Source of the DNA: Cyprinodon diabolis
Taxonomy: Eukaryota; Chordata; Actinopteri; Cyprinodontiformes; Cyprinodontidae
Assembly: GCA_030533445.1 (NCBI GenBank)
Contig: CM060080.1
Coordinates: 38,330,380-38,394,379 of the forward strand
DNA length: 64,000 bases
Direction: 5' to 3'
The notes beneath the pieces were generated by a model, which was not told the DNA's origin, made no database searches, and worked only from the letters and a program-made list of their open reading frames with translations. Below, piece after piece: positions 35,478 to 48,961 of the stretch (position 1 is its first letter; each line of letters opens with the position of its first letter). Made by a program: the position numbers and the translations under genes.

Positions 35478-38400
35478 CTTCTTAATTCTCAATGCAAAAT
35501 CTTACTCAGAAAACTAGACGGAGTGTCAGAGGAGAAGTGCTGCTTCGGCATCCTCCAACGTTGTTATCCACTTTGCTCTGTGGGAAGCAGTTAAAAATAA
35601 TAGCATAATTTACCCCCCCTTTCCCTCTGAGCCCCCTCAACCCTCAGCCCTCATTAAACAGGTCAATGGAGCTGAGCCGAAGGGAAACTAATTATAAACA
35701 TGACAAAGACACAAGAACCTTATATGCATCATTTTACTTTTTCTATGGTTTCAGGTTTTTTTTAAGTGAAACAACTTTTCAATATGAAGATGCTTCAGTT
35801 TTACTTTTGTAACAACAAGCAGCTACCTGTGGCATTTTCACAGTTGCCACTTTCATTTATCCCCTTCAAGCTGAAATTAATCCTACTTTTCATGCATGCC
35901 AGTACATTTCTGCATAGTTTATATGATGCCTTCCCATTCATTCGTTACCATGTATATGGGGCAGCTTTTGTTGCCTGCTTCAAAGTTTTCTGGGTAAACA
36001 TTCAATAGAACAAAAGCTATAACTAAGGCAACCCTCTATTAAAGACACAGTGGCAAAAGGCTGAATAATGAGGGCTATTGTTGTCTGGATGGTGGACCAG
36101 ACTTAAAACAAGGTACCTAGAAAAAAGTTCATACCCACCATAAAGTAGTAAAGTGCTTTTCTAAACACACTCCTGTGCATCCAACCATCTCCCTCCTTCT
36201 TTTTTTGTTATCAGAAGGGATAGATAATGTTATTAAAGGGAAGCAGGAAGATGTATTGAGCTAGATAGTAATTCTAGAAGAAAATAGAGGTGCTAACTTG
36301 GACAGCAGGTAATTTTCCAGCAGCCAAATATACATTCAGAGCTGCAATATAATGGTTCAGATCAGGAGTGTCCAAAGACATTCATCGAGGGCTGTTGTCT
36401 TGCAGGTTTTAGATGTTTCCCGGCGGATTCACAAGCTGATGCCATTGGTCCTACTAGCATTGCAAAGCATGATGGGAACAGCTGCATGATTTTTCAGGTG
36501 CCTTATAAAAGTCAAGAAAAGTAAAGGGAACATGACGTATTAGACGGATTCCTATAGTCGGTTAATACAAAGTTTGAGGTTTTCAGTGGGAAAAGGTCTA
36601 AATTCTTGATCCACAGCTTCTTAATGAACAGTCGTGCCCCACCTCTCAGATATTGTATAATAAATACAATCAAGTTTTTAAAAGACAAAAGTTATTTAAA
36701 GCTCACTAAATCTGAATACTTTTGCAAGGCACTGCATGACTATTTTTAATTGTCTTTTATGGAACAGATCTAATTAGAGAAAACAATGACAATGATGGAT
36801 AAAACATACTAGAGACTTGAGGGACAAGTATAGCAGTAAACACAAAGCAGCATCTTCCTAAAACCAGCAGCTACATTTGCCCTAAAAGCTCTTAATTCAA
36901 CCAAACATATTTTCCATCATTTAAATTTCAGGGTGACAGTGTCTGGATTTCAATGCTAATGTTCCTAGATTGATGTGCTCATGTTTCTCCTAATTTGCAT
37001 TCATTTGGGAAGTAAATTTAATTATCTTAAATTCTCTAGAGACTATATCATTGACCTTTCATATTCAGGGGGATCTTGTCCCTGAACTTTGCATCAGTCG
37101 GGTATAAACAAGCTGAAATAGAATGTAAAAATCATTTTTCCAATCCTTCACCCCTGTCAGCCAACCATGATAAAAGCACAGTGTTGCAAAAACAAGTTGC
37201 TAAAACTGAATTAGTTCTTTTGGGGCCTGTTGAGCATAATAGCTGACCTTAAAAAATATGTTTATGGATACAAAGATGCAAGGATACAGTGTAGATGATT
37301 GCTTTGGAGGTGCTTTATATCCCATAGCTGCAGACAAGCAGGTTTGGACTTCTATGAAGCAGCCATAACTACGTAATGAACTCTGTGACATAACATCAGG
37401 AAAAAATGTCTTTGAACAGTCTGAAAACTGCACCTCCCTGAAATAATATGCACCTACCTGAATACATTTTTCTTTGGCTATACAGTTAGGATCCTGCTAG
37501 AAGGTCAACTTCCAACTCAATCTCCAGGACTGCCCTCTTTGTAGATTTATCCCTCTTTCTATCAACTCATGGTGATGAATTTAAAGCTTGGCAAACTGCT
37601 AACAGAACTCCTTAAGATTTTTATAACGATGGCTCTTCTAGTGCTACTCTTTCAAAGAAAGTCCTGATAGAAAAATCATGCTAACAGATTCTCCCACCAT
37701 AATTGGGGATCTCAGAAGATCTTCCCCAGTTAAAATGATTAACCCTAGTGAACAGAGCTCTGAAGGACTTTCGTTCACAAATCAAGCTCTAAGAACCTCA
37801 CATAACAGCAGAATTTATTCATTCATTCATCCATCCATTTTCTGTTACGCTTATCCCAAGTGGGGTCAGGAGGGGTGCCTATCTCCAGCTGTCTACGGTC
37901 TAGAGTGTATTAAGGCAAAGTAAATCAAGGGGAGAGCAAATACAAGAAAAACAATTTAAAAGCATATTTATCAAGAATATTAAAATTATTTATAAGGTTT
38001 TTCGATTTATTCCACATATTGTAAATTCTTGAAGTCTGTAAATGTAATGTGAAAAATCAAAACAAAGGGTGTCAGAAGAATTAATACTAAAAGTTAAAAC
38101 ACAACAGTAATTGTGTAATGTTAAGCTTCAATTAACATTTTTCCTCCTGCCAATGGACCATCTGAGCACTTATCATCCACAGACTCCTATAGATTTGTTT
38201 TAATGCCACTGAAGCCACACAGGAAGATTTACATAAACACAGACTGGGATCACCTGTAGCTTGGAGGAGAGGCCAATGCTGCAAAATTGGTCCAAGGATG
38301 GCAGGTACCTTGATGCAGTCAGTTTTATCATGAGCCATCAAGAGAGTCAGAAGAGTCAGGATTTTACATAAGGGTGTTATGTACTATAGAGTTTAAAACA

Positions 38401-38519
38401 TTTTGCTGATAATTATTCCAACAAACTGTGTAATATAAATAGATGTACCCGAAAGAAGAAGGCTACTTAAGCCTGTCAGCACCCAAAGAAGTATGACAAA
38501 GTAAATTGAGATGGACTTC
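35478..38519. other. intergenic, afadin-like promoter side
   Basis: The upstream region of the afadin-like gene (minus strand). No coding exon is recognised. It contains a Tc1-like MITE end at about 36640-36740 (AATACTTTTGCAAGGCACTG) and a SINE-tail fragment at 37825-37905. The rest shows nothing I can assign. Confidence 0.45.
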
Positions 38520-39612
38520 GATAATGTACTTAAGTAATTTTTTTTAAGTATCTGTACTTTACTTAAGTAAATTTAACCATTGATACTTTTTTTTACGTAA
38601 AACATGGCACATGTTTTGTTGAATTACACACGTTCAACGGTCTAATCAGTTGTTTTTCTTCCACTTAATATTTCACTTAGCAGATCATCCCTGAAATTCC
38701 AAAATTATAAACCCCAATTGTGAACTTTGAGAGAAGGTTAAAAACAAAACATTGATTATCTACCGCATTGATTTTAAAAAAACATTATTGACGCATAAAA
38801 AAAATATACATATAGTAGGTACACTTAATAATTGTTCTGAAACATTGCAGCTCATTCAGAGTGTTAGGATTCCAGTTTGTGTGGGTTGTTTTTGTGTTTT
38901 CCTCTCTCCACCACCAGGTGGTGCCCTGTCCTCGTTGGGCCTCCCTGCACACCTGCAGTTCGTTGGGTCATTACCGGAGGAGTACTTGAGCAGCGGGCTG
39001 TCACTACCTCGATGCCAGAGTGTTTGCCAGTTTTGGGTACTCTAGCCAAGCCGAGTTTAGCAGAGTCTAAACCTTAGCATTGTTTCTCTGAGTCTGATCT
39101 TGTTTTTTGTCTTTGCTCTTCGGCAGGAAGCCTTCCTGTGTAACTGGATAGCCTGGACCTTCTCCCCCTGGAAGGATTTACTGAGTTCATACTGAGCAGG
39201 GGAATATCTCCACATGATCCATTCAAGTCCTCATCTGGAAAACCAAATGACAGTCCACTCCCTTACTCCTCAGGGTCCAACATATGTCTACCTGTCTGCT
39301 CTCCAACGAGTTCCCTCTTCTCTGGATTAAACCCCCACAAACTGGATTCTGATCCGGTTCCGGTTCAGCAGTCTGCTGAGTTCCATCTTCTTCTTCAGTG
39401 TTTTCCTACATTCAATAAACCTGTTAAACTTTTCCCCTTGGCCTCTGAGTGGTTCTCTGCATGTGGGTCAGATCACTAAAACCAATTATGACACAGAGTA
39501 CTTTTAATACTTGAAATATTTTTAAAAGCAAGAACTTTGTCACTTTTACTTAAGTACAAAGCACTTGTACTTAAGTACCGTTTCTGAGTACTTTTGCCTA
39601 CACTGCTGAGAG
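38520..39612. mobile_element. TACTTAAGTA-type MITE interrupted by a solo LTR
   Basis: Fragments rich in TACTTAAGTA lie at 38525-38590 and 39494-39612, the latter ending TGAGTACTTTTGCCTACACT. They are separated by the solo LTR 38862-39493. The outer left end is unclear. Confidence 0.45.
38862..39493 (+). mobile_element. solo LTR, copy 1
   Basis: The 632-bp segment runs from TGTTAGGATTCC to AATTATGACA and is flanked by a perfect 5-bp duplication, CAGAG (38857-38861 and 39494-39498). It contains AATAAACCTGTTAAAC and GTTCTCTGCATGTGGGTC near the 3' end, shared with the LTR at 50771-51729. TG...CA ends, an internal AATAAA and the 5-bp duplication fit an LTR retrotransposon of Ty3/gypsy or retroviral type. 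Confidence 0.8.
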
Positions 39613-39625
39613 CAAAGAAGAGAAA

Positions 39626-39642
39626 GGGGGGGGGGGGGGGGG
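39626..39642. repeat. poly-G tract
   Basis: About 17 consecutive G residues just beyond the SLC22 3' end. This is a possible assembly-sensitive site. Confidence 0.8.
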
Positions 39643-39713
39643 AGGAATGAAGCTTTGCTCATCAGTAACATGTATAAATGTATTTTCTTTTTTAAACTCC
39701 CATAAATACACAT

Positions 39714-39719
39714 TTTATT
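39714..39719 (-). promoter_or_regulatory. polyadenylation signal of the SLC22 gene
   Basis: AATAAA on the minus strand, about 135 bases past the stop at 39852. Confidence 0.5.
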
Positions 39720-39851
39720 GCAAGAAAATCTCAGGTAGACACATTTGACCACTTCAAACTTAGGAAACACAAATCTGCAGAAAAATCCAAACCACAAAAT
39801 GAATGACTGTCTGTACAAAAGGAAAGAAAAATTGTCCTTCTTGTTGGGTCT

Positions 39852-42800
39852 TCAGTTCTTTTTTACATAATTTTTTTGTCTTCTTTTTTTATCAGATTTC
39901 TCTCTTCTCCTGTCAAGAAACCACACAATCCCAAATTAGTAATCAATCTGTCTGAAAAATGTGCATAAATCTGTATTTCTGAAAGTATTTTTTTCCTCTC
40001 CAGCATACACTGCTTATCGGTTATATTTGTTCTGCATCATTCTTTTTCTTTTATAAATCCATTTGTGTTTCACACTTTCACATGTAAATTAAACTAGATT
40101 TTAGATGCATTTTTCTGAGATGAAGCAGAAAAAGTATTCTCCTCTGCTCTGCAATACTTTCTTCCATTTTTTTAAGAGTCATTGTTGTTTTTTTTAGAAA
40201 GAAAGAAAATGTACCTCTTCAGATTTTCTACATCCTCTATGGTTTCTGGCAAGGAAACTCCACTCATTTCTGGCAACAATGTCACCAGAGCACTGTACAG
40301 CACCGACATGACACCTTAAACAGATATTGGAGATTTTATATTTACAGTAAACATCAAGAAACATTTTTAATTCAATAAAATGTTGCTACACCATAGAGAA
40401 TAAGAGGAAGCTCCTTCCAGATGTTGGCCAGTCTGTACAGCAGGAAGGGCGATGCAATCGCACCGATGTCACTGGCTGATGAACAGACGGACAGACCGAC
40501 GTTCCTGGCAGAGAACAGGAAGAATATTTGACAGTGATGAGAAAAAAACAGAAAGCAACCAAAGCCATTGGCTAAAAAACACTAAGCACACTTAACGTGT
40601 GCTCAGTGACCCTTTTTAAAGCAATATACTTCCTGCACTGTGGATATCAGCACCGACGCTGGTGAGTCTTTATTGATACCTTTTTTCAGTAAAGTAGCTC
40701 AAGTATAAGCAAAGTAAAAGTGTATTGTAATATCTTTGGCTAAAGAAATGCATCCATATCACCAAGTATAAAACAACGTGAATGTAAAGCACTCTGCCAC
40801 TGCACTCTGGAGCAATGGAGAGTATTTAGAGTGAGAAATCCTATCACTATGTCGTGTAACACAACAGAAGTGTCTGGGTTTCTTGCTGAACAGTAAAAAC
40901 AATTACTTGAAATATTGTGTCAAGTTTAAGCTAATGTGGAGAGGGGTAATTGTTTGCTGAAATCCAATCTTTTTCAAGTGATTATTCATGCAGCTAATCA
41001 AATTAGACAGTCATCTGATTGCTGTCAGAACAGTTTAGGACGTCAAAGCAACCCACACGCAAAGAGGGAAAATCTGGATGTCAAATAGCAGCCTACTGTT
41101 TACAAAAGTAATAATGGATGCAAAAGTCACTAGAAGCGTTTGATAATGCTTAGAGAAATAAATATAGTAGTGAAAATACCATAGTCTTTGTGTTATTTGT
41201 GTAATTGACAGTATCTTTAAGACATTGTTAAAAATTAGGGAAGGTAAGGAAATCCCTGGCCTTTAGCAGAGCAATCATCAGAAAAGTCTGTGGATATGAG
41301 GTAGAAGCAACGGCAATGATGTTGAAGTTAGATATAATGCAGCATGACTGCAGATATCACATTTATGAGTAAAAAATATAAGAAATTATACAACCATGAA
41401 AAGGTCAGATATGAGTTGCTTGTGTCAAAAAGGTCAGTGAGTGTAGCTTTACTTTCAGTGAAATGCCTTAAAGGGGAACTCCGTTTTAGTTTGTGCCTTC
41501 AACTCGTTGCCCATAGGAAGATGTTACTTGGATATAACCTAACGGAATATCTTCAGAACGGCTCCAAATGACAAAACACTCATATGGTTGAGTAGAACAT
41601 GATGTAATAACGTAAAATCAAGGCCCAATGTAAAAAAAAAAAAAAAAAAAAAATGGCATTCCCCTTTAACATAACATATTTTCTTGGACTGGGTAAGGTT
41701 CTATCATGTGGGTCTAAAAATAAGCTCCTGGGCGTGCTTTGGTGGTGCAGTGGTAGCGTACACGACCCATGCATGGAGGCCATAGTCCTCAACGCGGGTT
41801 ATCCAGGCTCGAATCCGACCAGTGGTCCTTTCCCGCATGTCTCTCCCTCTCATAACCCCTGTCCTGTCAGCCTACTCTCCATAAAACGAGCCACTACTGC
41901 CATAAAAACTCAAAAACTCAAAAAATAAGCTCCCTAAAAGAGGAAGCTGTGATTTTTGTTTGGAACAACTCTGTTCTTGATCACGTTCTGAATAAATTCA
42001 GGGCACCAAATCCAAGCAAGATCTTCTCACTCTTGCAAGTGTCTGAACTAGAGTTTCCCCAAACGCTCAACTATTCTCATTAAATAGTGCTAAACCTTGT
42101 GGAAAGCCTTGACAGAGATACTATAGCGCTAGGTTGGCATCATGCTGAACGCTTACAATTAAGAATAAGATGTCACTGGAGTACCGATGCTTATGACAGC
42201 AGATGAATGAATACTTTTGGAAATACAGTGTATCTTGTACATTATATGAGCCAGATGGAATTGAAAAAAAAAACACACCTCAGATGAGTCGGGTACATCT
42301 CTGTGTTTGCAAAGTTCACAGTCTCAAACCCAATAGCAACAGCAAGTCTGCCAATGATTGCAACAGACTTCCCCAACCAGAAGAAACCTGCAAGAAAAAA
42401 AACACAGCAGAGTCCATATCCAAGAGCTTTCCTTACCCCTGCAAACAGCTGATAATTTTTCAGAAGTACCTACTGGGGGATATAAAAGGAACAAGAAGAC
42501 AAGCGATTCCTGCTGTGAGGTTAGTAATGGCCATTAGAGATCGTCGACCCACTCTGTCCACCAGCAGGTAGAAGATGAGCCCTGTGGGCAGCTCCACCAC
42601 AGCAGAGATGAAGAAATCCAGTAAGAGATTTCCTCCAGTGATCCCAAGCCGCAAGACCAGGCCTTGAAACACAACAGTGCTTGTGAACCTGCGTGAAAAG
42701 AGACTCAAGTAAACCAGCTTGGAGCACACAATCAACAAAACTCATCTGTTCTATTCTTTAGCATCAATTTTGCGTTTTTGTTTATGAAAAAAAAAGTTAT

Positions 42801-45800
42801 CTTAACTGACTCACCAGGCATAGGTTAAAATCAGAGTGTTTTTTCTTATGTTTGGTGTCCGAAATAAATCCTTAAACGACACAGAAGGCGCTTCCTTCTT
42901 TTCCTCCCAAAGAAGTATCTGAAATATATTCCAGTAAGATTTTACCATGACTGTTACTACAATAAACTGGATTAACAGTGCTTACAAATACCTCATGTAG
43001 ATTTGGTGGCAAAACTCTATTGTTACATTTCGCAATGTTTGAAGCAACTTTTATGGCGTCTGTTTTTCTTCCTTGAGAAAACAGCCAGCGAGGCGATTCA
43101 GGAACAATCCTTGAATGACAAAAAGAAAACAGTTTTAATTACAGCATAAAAAATGTGAACTCCTATGGTGTTATTTTTGATTAAAAAATGTTATACCAGT
43201 AGTATGAGAGAAACAGGAAGCAGGGAAGACTCATAGCCAGCTGCAGGTTCCTCCAGGAGACCAAAAAGTAAGCCAGCCCCGGCAGTATGACCATACCCAA
43301 GGAGTAGAAGGTTCGACTAACCATGGACACAAATTTCCTGTTTTCTGCTCCAAAAAATTCAACCACTGTAAAATATGAGTTTTAGAGAACAAGTTTAAAT
43401 ATGTGCAGGCATAAAAACATACTGTTTTTGTTCATACACACCAAACACGATGGCCAAGAGTGGAGTGAAAGACTTCCACGTTATCTCCATGTTAAAAGTA
43501 TTAAAGGGGTCATAGAATGATTATATAGGGTATTTCAGAAGGGGGCACTGATGCATATGCACAAATTAAAAAAATACACAAACAGCAGTTGGACATATCT
43601 TCCACCACAGAATCCTCCTTCATGCCTTTAAGGTGCAATCAGGAGGGATTAAATGTGATGGACATATTTCAAGCGAGGTGATTGGTGCATATTGGGCGTA
43701 TGCGGCTAGAGCACAGAGACATTTTGCAGTAGTTGAAAAATCTGAAATCTGACAATTTGTTTTGCAATAACCAATCAGGGAAAGGATGTGGTTGTGATGA
43801 CGATTTGGGGGAGCGACTGGGCAAGTTGACCAAGGTGTCTTTGCAAATTAGACGAGAGAGGAGCAGAATGTCACGCGGGTTAGGGTGCGTTCTGTGAATG
43901 TACTTTTTGATCAGTTTAAAGGATGTTTATATAATTTGAGCTGCTTTGTTTGTGTTGACTTCATACTTTTCCTGTTATTATCCTTATATCACTAAAGATA
44001 AGAGATGAACGCTCAAGGTGATTTGGGATGATAAACATCCAGCACCTACCAAGCACATAGGTAGCTGTCCACGTTCCCTTTCCACAGAAACCTTGTAAAA
44101 ACCGCATGAGAAGCAGTAGTGGGTACCATGGTGACAGACTGACCCCAACCCCAGCAATTCCTAGGCCAAGCATTGAGCCAATGACACATGGCTTTCTGCC
44201 AAACCTTAGGGGGGAAAAAAAGGACATTTACTGACAACGTACGTATCCTTATAAGATAAAATGTAAAAACAAGGTTGGTATTATCATGAAGCATAACAAA
44301 CCTGTCAGCAATATAGCTAGTCACAAAAGCTCCAATAAAAAATCCAAAAGCTAGGAACACCTGATTTAAGTCAGCAAGCCAGGCTTTTTCACAGACCAGT
44401 GAAAACTAGGAGAAGGGAGCAAATCAGAATTATTATTAACATCTATGATTGTGTTTGCATTTAGGATATCATACTACATTGGTTTGCAAAAGATTTCCTA
44501 CAAAGTTTTAAATAATGTAACTGTGTTTTTTATTGTATTGACCAAAAACCAGGGATTATTTGTCAAATGGAAGCTAAATCATGCTTTTTAAAGTTTTAAC
44601 CTAAAATGAAGTCACTACCTTTAGAACAAACTTTGCTTCAATTGCGACTGTAAAGGATGACTTTGGTTCATTGGGTAGATTAGTTGTGTTGAGGGAGAAC
44701 TTTGTCCAGGGATTTATTAATAAGCCCCTGGTCAAGACACTCAATAATTCGTCTATTGCATATTGATGTATGAATGTGTGCATGTTTGTTAATCTGGCTT
44801 GTTTATAAAGTCAAATTCATTCCATTTGCCAGCTTTTCCCCTATAGTCACGGTTAATTTGACAACCTCTAAATACAGCTCAGATTTCCTTCCAAACCTGA
44901 CCTTTATTTAGCTCAATTAAGGCCAAGAACTGAAGCTGTGTTCTACTTTGACATGTACATTTTTGTCAAAATCTTTTCAATATCTACAGTATATCCAAAC
45001 CTCAAACCCGGCCTTTTTAGAGTTTGTCATTTTCCTTTAGAATTTGTTTCATTTCTTTTACTCTTGTCTTTTTTTAATAAAAGAAAAATGAATATTGCTC
45101 AGTGTTCTCTCTCACACCATTTATAACCCCTGGGTTTATCCCTCTGTTATCAGGTCCACCTGTGTTTCTCCAAGTCTTTTGTCAGCCTTTTCTGTAAATT
45201 TGGCTTTTTATTCTACTAACCAGCAGCAAACTGTTCCTGTCATACCTGGTCCCTCTACTGAGCTGAAATCAAGAACTCAACCTTCCACCAGTGATATCAG
45301 AAACAAGCACTCAAAAACAGTTGCCAGTTCTAACTCATACGTTTTTAGCCCTAACTAGGGCAATGGTGACAACTTTAAATACATTAAAGGTCAAGTTTAA
45401 CTTAGGTAATCTGTAGAAAACTGATATTACAATACAATCCCGTATCACCACAGAGCAAGCCACGTGAAAAGTTGTGAACTAAAGATTCAACAAAAAACTA
45501 TGGCTGTGTCTGAATGTCCACCATAACCACTATATGGGGCACTATATAGTGATCACAACATTTTAGATGAGTGTCTGAACATCTAGTGGAGAAAAAAGTA
45601 GCGTACTCGAAATTTCCCCAGTAAGGTAGTGATCATCCATGGTCAATAGACAAGCAGATATATTCCATCAATGGATTCAGTGTATTCTCATTATGAGTTC
45701 GTATGAAATCGTACGAAAAGTTAATTCAATTAAATTCAGTTTATTTATATAGCGCCAAATTCACAACACATGTCATCTCAAGGCACTTTACAGTTCAACC

Positions 45801-48800
45801 AGATCATACAGTCAAATTGATACAAAGTTTTCTATTTAAGGAAAACCAGTTGATTGCATCGACTCATTGACTCAAATACAATCCCTCACACTAAGTTATG
45901 CACCATAATTTCGTACGTTTTGGACGTTTTTTTCGTCGTATGCGCATGCGCATCTTACGCACCATTCAAGAACATAGAATTTTAAAAACAATTAGCCCTA
46001 ACCCTAAGATATAAAACAGCAAGCAACATAGTTAGAGACATGAAGCAGTGATTATTGCACTGTTTTTCCAAATTTTACGTCCGTCTGCGGATCTGCTTTT
46101 TTTGTCTGTCTGCCTGCGCATGAGCACTGATCTGTTTTTTTGAGGAAAAACGTCCAAAACGTACGAAATAGTGTGCATAACTTTTCGTATGATTTCATAC
46201 AAACTGATAATGAGAATATGTTGTTGGATTTGCAGTCACAGCGGCCAGCTGTCGCAACCTGACAGCGGTGACATACAACAAAGATGGCGCAGGCACCGTG
46301 CAGGGAGGCAGAGTCATGTGACTGATTGGGACCGAAAAGTAGTGATCATCTGTCCAAACGGTGAGTTACCCGAGTTCCCTATAAAGTCCACTATAGTCCC
46401 CGCTCTTCACAGTGAGTGAGGGATCCAGGGGTTAGGGCGGACATTCGGACACAGCCTATGACAATTGTTGGCCTAATGCATCTCAATAATCCAGGTAAAT
46501 AAATAAATGGTCGATTAAGTCATCTGGTCAGGTTCAGAAGACTTACTCAACCATTTTTTAGTTATGACAATCCAAATGTGTCACTGTGACCCTTAGCTTA
46601 TAGCAATATCCTGCCTTTTTTATTTTTAGTCCATCTATTATTAAACTAAGCCAAGAGTCTTAAGCTTTGTTTATGCTTGACACATCTTTCAGGTCTGTAG
46701 TGCTGCACGGCCAAATTACATTGTTTTACATCATCCGTGCCCCTCCGGGTGGACCAATTTTTCCATATCAGGCATCTAGTAAAAATGCCTTTACATGCAG
46801 AAAACATGGCAGACCAGCAAAGAGCTCCTACTCCATTTTGCAGATATAAACATACTTAAACATGTCATGAATTAGCCCATAAATATCACCGCTATCAACA
46901 GATTGCAAACAACTCTGGGAAGCAAATTACTGTCACTCTTGGATTACATCAGAAGGCATTAAAAGGATTTAATCCGATGTTTTTTTGTTTTTTTACAGGA
47001 AGTGGTGTATGCTTGCTGTCTGTTTAGCGCGATGTTTGGTACAGCAGAGAAAAGCCGAATGGAATATAGATGCTGCAAGGTTGTTTCCACCCAATTCAGT
47101 GCATGTCAGCTCTGTGTGAAACAGAAGCATCAAGCAAAAACCAAGCTTTAAATATTTTCCTGCTCAACTTCGGCCCAAGTATTTCTTCCATTATCAGAAC
47201 CTGCAGAGCTATAAAATAGGTTTAACTTTTCCTTTAAAATGCATTTTACTCAAAAAAAGTAATAGGATATGTATGTTTGTTTTAACATAATAAAAATAAT
47301 CAAATCAAGAGTGCATCCTTGAGATGGAAATTTTGGTATCCTGAATGTTCTTTCACCAACAGTAGCTCCATCCGGTCTGTCTCCAAAGAATCTGAAGCAG
47401 GTAAGGAAAACACCCTTTGGCAGCAGATAAAAATTTGCAGTCAGGACAAATCTCCAATCAAAATATGACCCAATATTTTAGCAGTTAAGAATTTTCAGAA
47501 GGGGAATCAGAATATTCTCAAGTTAACACAATTTGCCCGGGGTTAGCAGAGCAAAATAGCTGATTTGTTTATCTTCTTTTCCAGATAGGAAATCACTGTC
47601 AGATGCAAATTTTAGACTGAATTTTCAAATTTAAGCTCATTTAAATTTGTTTTATCAGAAATTAACTTTCCTCTGAGCTTTTCTTTGTCTAACTTTAAGA
47701 TGTCCTTAACTTTATTAATCATTGTTTACTACCAATTAGTTTGTTATTGAGAAATCGAATATACAGAAGAATCTGATCACTGAGAGCTGCAATAAACTGT
47801 AATTTCAGTGATCCTGCATTCACCCTTCTTGAACTTGGGTTTTCCATAGAAACTCATGACAGGCTTTCTAATTGCCAGGCAACTTTTCTTTGTAGCTGCT
47901 TCATATTTACTCTACAGTCAAACGATGGATGAATATTGCCATCGAGAATTTGAATGCTTAAGGTTCTATAAACTAACCCTGCTTCAGACTTTGACAACTT
48001 TTCCTTGACTCGACTGTATGTTTTTGGGTCTTCATTTCACTTTTTATTCACTAGTTTACTTTTAAATCTTCTTTAGCCTTTAAAAAAACACCTGGATTTA
48101 TATTGATAAATCCCACAAAAGTTGACTCTACTATCCTTATGACTTCTGGAGGCTCATGCAATGGATTTTACCAAAGTAAAGGGAATAAATAGTAACAGAG
48201 GTTTGTGTTAAAATGCTGAATGGGGATACATACATATGCAAAGCAATGCAGTTTAGTGAAAGAGAAAAGATATGCTTGCTGACTGAAAGGCAAAGATTAG
48301 GATTAACCATTAAGGAAACATCTCCATCTATGTATAATAAATGCTGAAGACAATACTTTAGGCTTTCCCAGTAAGATCTAATGGCAACTATGTTTAATCT
48401 ATTTTTAGCCTAAGGTCAGGTTGGTTATGGGTTTCTAAGTATGAAGAACCTTTAAAAACCTACACCAACAGAGAATGTTCTTAAGACATAAGCTTTAGTC
48501 ATTCCTACTGCTACGTATAGGTTTCCAAGTTTAGATTTGTTAACTGATGGAAATGTACCAACCTCAGAGACAGTAGTTTTGTAACTCTTATCAAATATCC
48601 ATCTCCCATCACACGGCATCGTCTGGGATCCATTTAAAGACAGCTCCCACTCAAACTCATCACATTTGCTGTGGAAGCTGCTGAAGTTCACAGCAAATCT
48701 TTTGCAGCGGCAGAAGGATCCAGTCTTTTCGCAGTGGGGGACGGTAACTTCTCGCACCATAACCTCTGTCCAGCCACACTCCTCCAGAAGCAGCTCAGAT

Positions 48801-48961
48801 CCAGGAGTCCAACACCAGTGATCAGGAGTGTGCCCCAGGAAGACAACTCCAACAAACACAAAAGCAAAAAGTATCACTGGGAATGAACAAAGTATGACTA
48901 TCTTCTTCTGGAAAGGTCCAAAGTCTCCTATGAGCTCCATGAGTCGGTCCACATTTGCCAT
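39852..48961 (-). CDS. SLC22 organic cation transporter (OCT1/2/3-like), 11 exons, complete
   Basis: Polyspecific facilitative transporter of organic cations in the plasma membrane (major facilitator superfamily). Exons: 48961-48563, 44405-44302, 44204-44050, 43365-43197, 43109-42992, 42918-42815, 42688-42474, 42387-42279, 40504-40392, 40314-40215, 39909-39852. All phases join, giving 547 residues, close to the 550-556 of OCT1-3. Order: N-terminal FQKK before membrane segment 1; a Cys-rich extracellular loop with NFSS and NGSQ glycosylation sequons; ADRFGRKPC after segment 2, the superfamily signature; [13 protein letters not shown] after segment 6; DRVGRRSLM; then [10 protein letters not shown], whose Asp470 matches the cation-binding aspartate of OCTs. 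The C-terminal [11 protein letters not shown] is also OCT-like. A very basic 19-residue tail ends the protein. The OCT1/2/3 subclass is firmer than any single orthologue. Introns hold a SINE, a TTAA-type MITE and a nested element. Confidence 0.92.
41468..41669. mobile_element. piggyBac-like MITE
   Basis: The 202-bp segment is bounded by TTAA on both sides, with inner inverted ends AGGGGAACTCCGTTTT and the complement of AGGGGAATGCCATTTT. TTAA target sites are the hallmark of piggyBac-type elements. It lies in SLC22 intron 8 and contains no ORF. Confidence 0.7.
41729..41920 (+). mobile_element. tRNA-derived SINE with 13-bp target duplication
   Basis: The head carries an A-box-like TGGTGCAGTGGTAGCG and a B-box-like GGCTCGAATCC (consensus GGTTCGANNCC), then a body with CGCATGTCTCTCCCTC and an A-rich tail. 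It is flanked by a perfect AAAAATAAGCTCC duplication (41716-41728 and 41921-41933), showing LINE-driven insertion. It lies in SLC22 intron 8. Confidence 0.88.
45684..46217. repeat. nested foldback MITE
   Basis: Inverted ends of about 39 bases: ATTCTCATTATGAGTTCG, then TATGAAATCGTACG at the left, mirrored at the right by CGTATGATTTCATAC then GATAATGAGAAT. A second inner palindrome (TTCGTACGTTTTGGACGTTT) also pairs. Confidence 0.65.
45722..45905 (-). mobile_element. L2-type LINE 3' tail, minus strand
   Basis: The reverse complement matches the L2 tail at 4222-4447 (contains TCTCAAGGCACTTTACAGTT on the plus strand). It splits the left side of the foldback element, so it is the youngest layer of the nest. 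Confidence 0.7.
46457..48562. other. SLC22 intron 1, unassigned part
   Basis: About 2.1 kb between the nested transposon and SLC22 exon 1. No exon or repeat was recognised. Confidence 0.5.

Larger units (their letters stand above)
45502..46456. mobile_element. DNA transposon with 18-bp terminal inverted repeats, host to a nested insertion
   Basis: Its ends are GGCTGTGTCTGAATGTCC and the complement of GGCTGTGTCCGAATGTCC (17 of 18 matching). The target duplication is unclear (possibly TAT). It contains no ORF of note. It carries a foldback element at 45684-46217, itself split by an L2 tail. It lies in SLC22 intron 1. Confidence 0.7.

Noticed and set aside
41729..41820. functional tRNA gene
   Set aside because: A- and B-box-like motifs are present but no proper cloverleaf is evident. 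The A-rich tail and 13-bp target duplication show it is a SINE.
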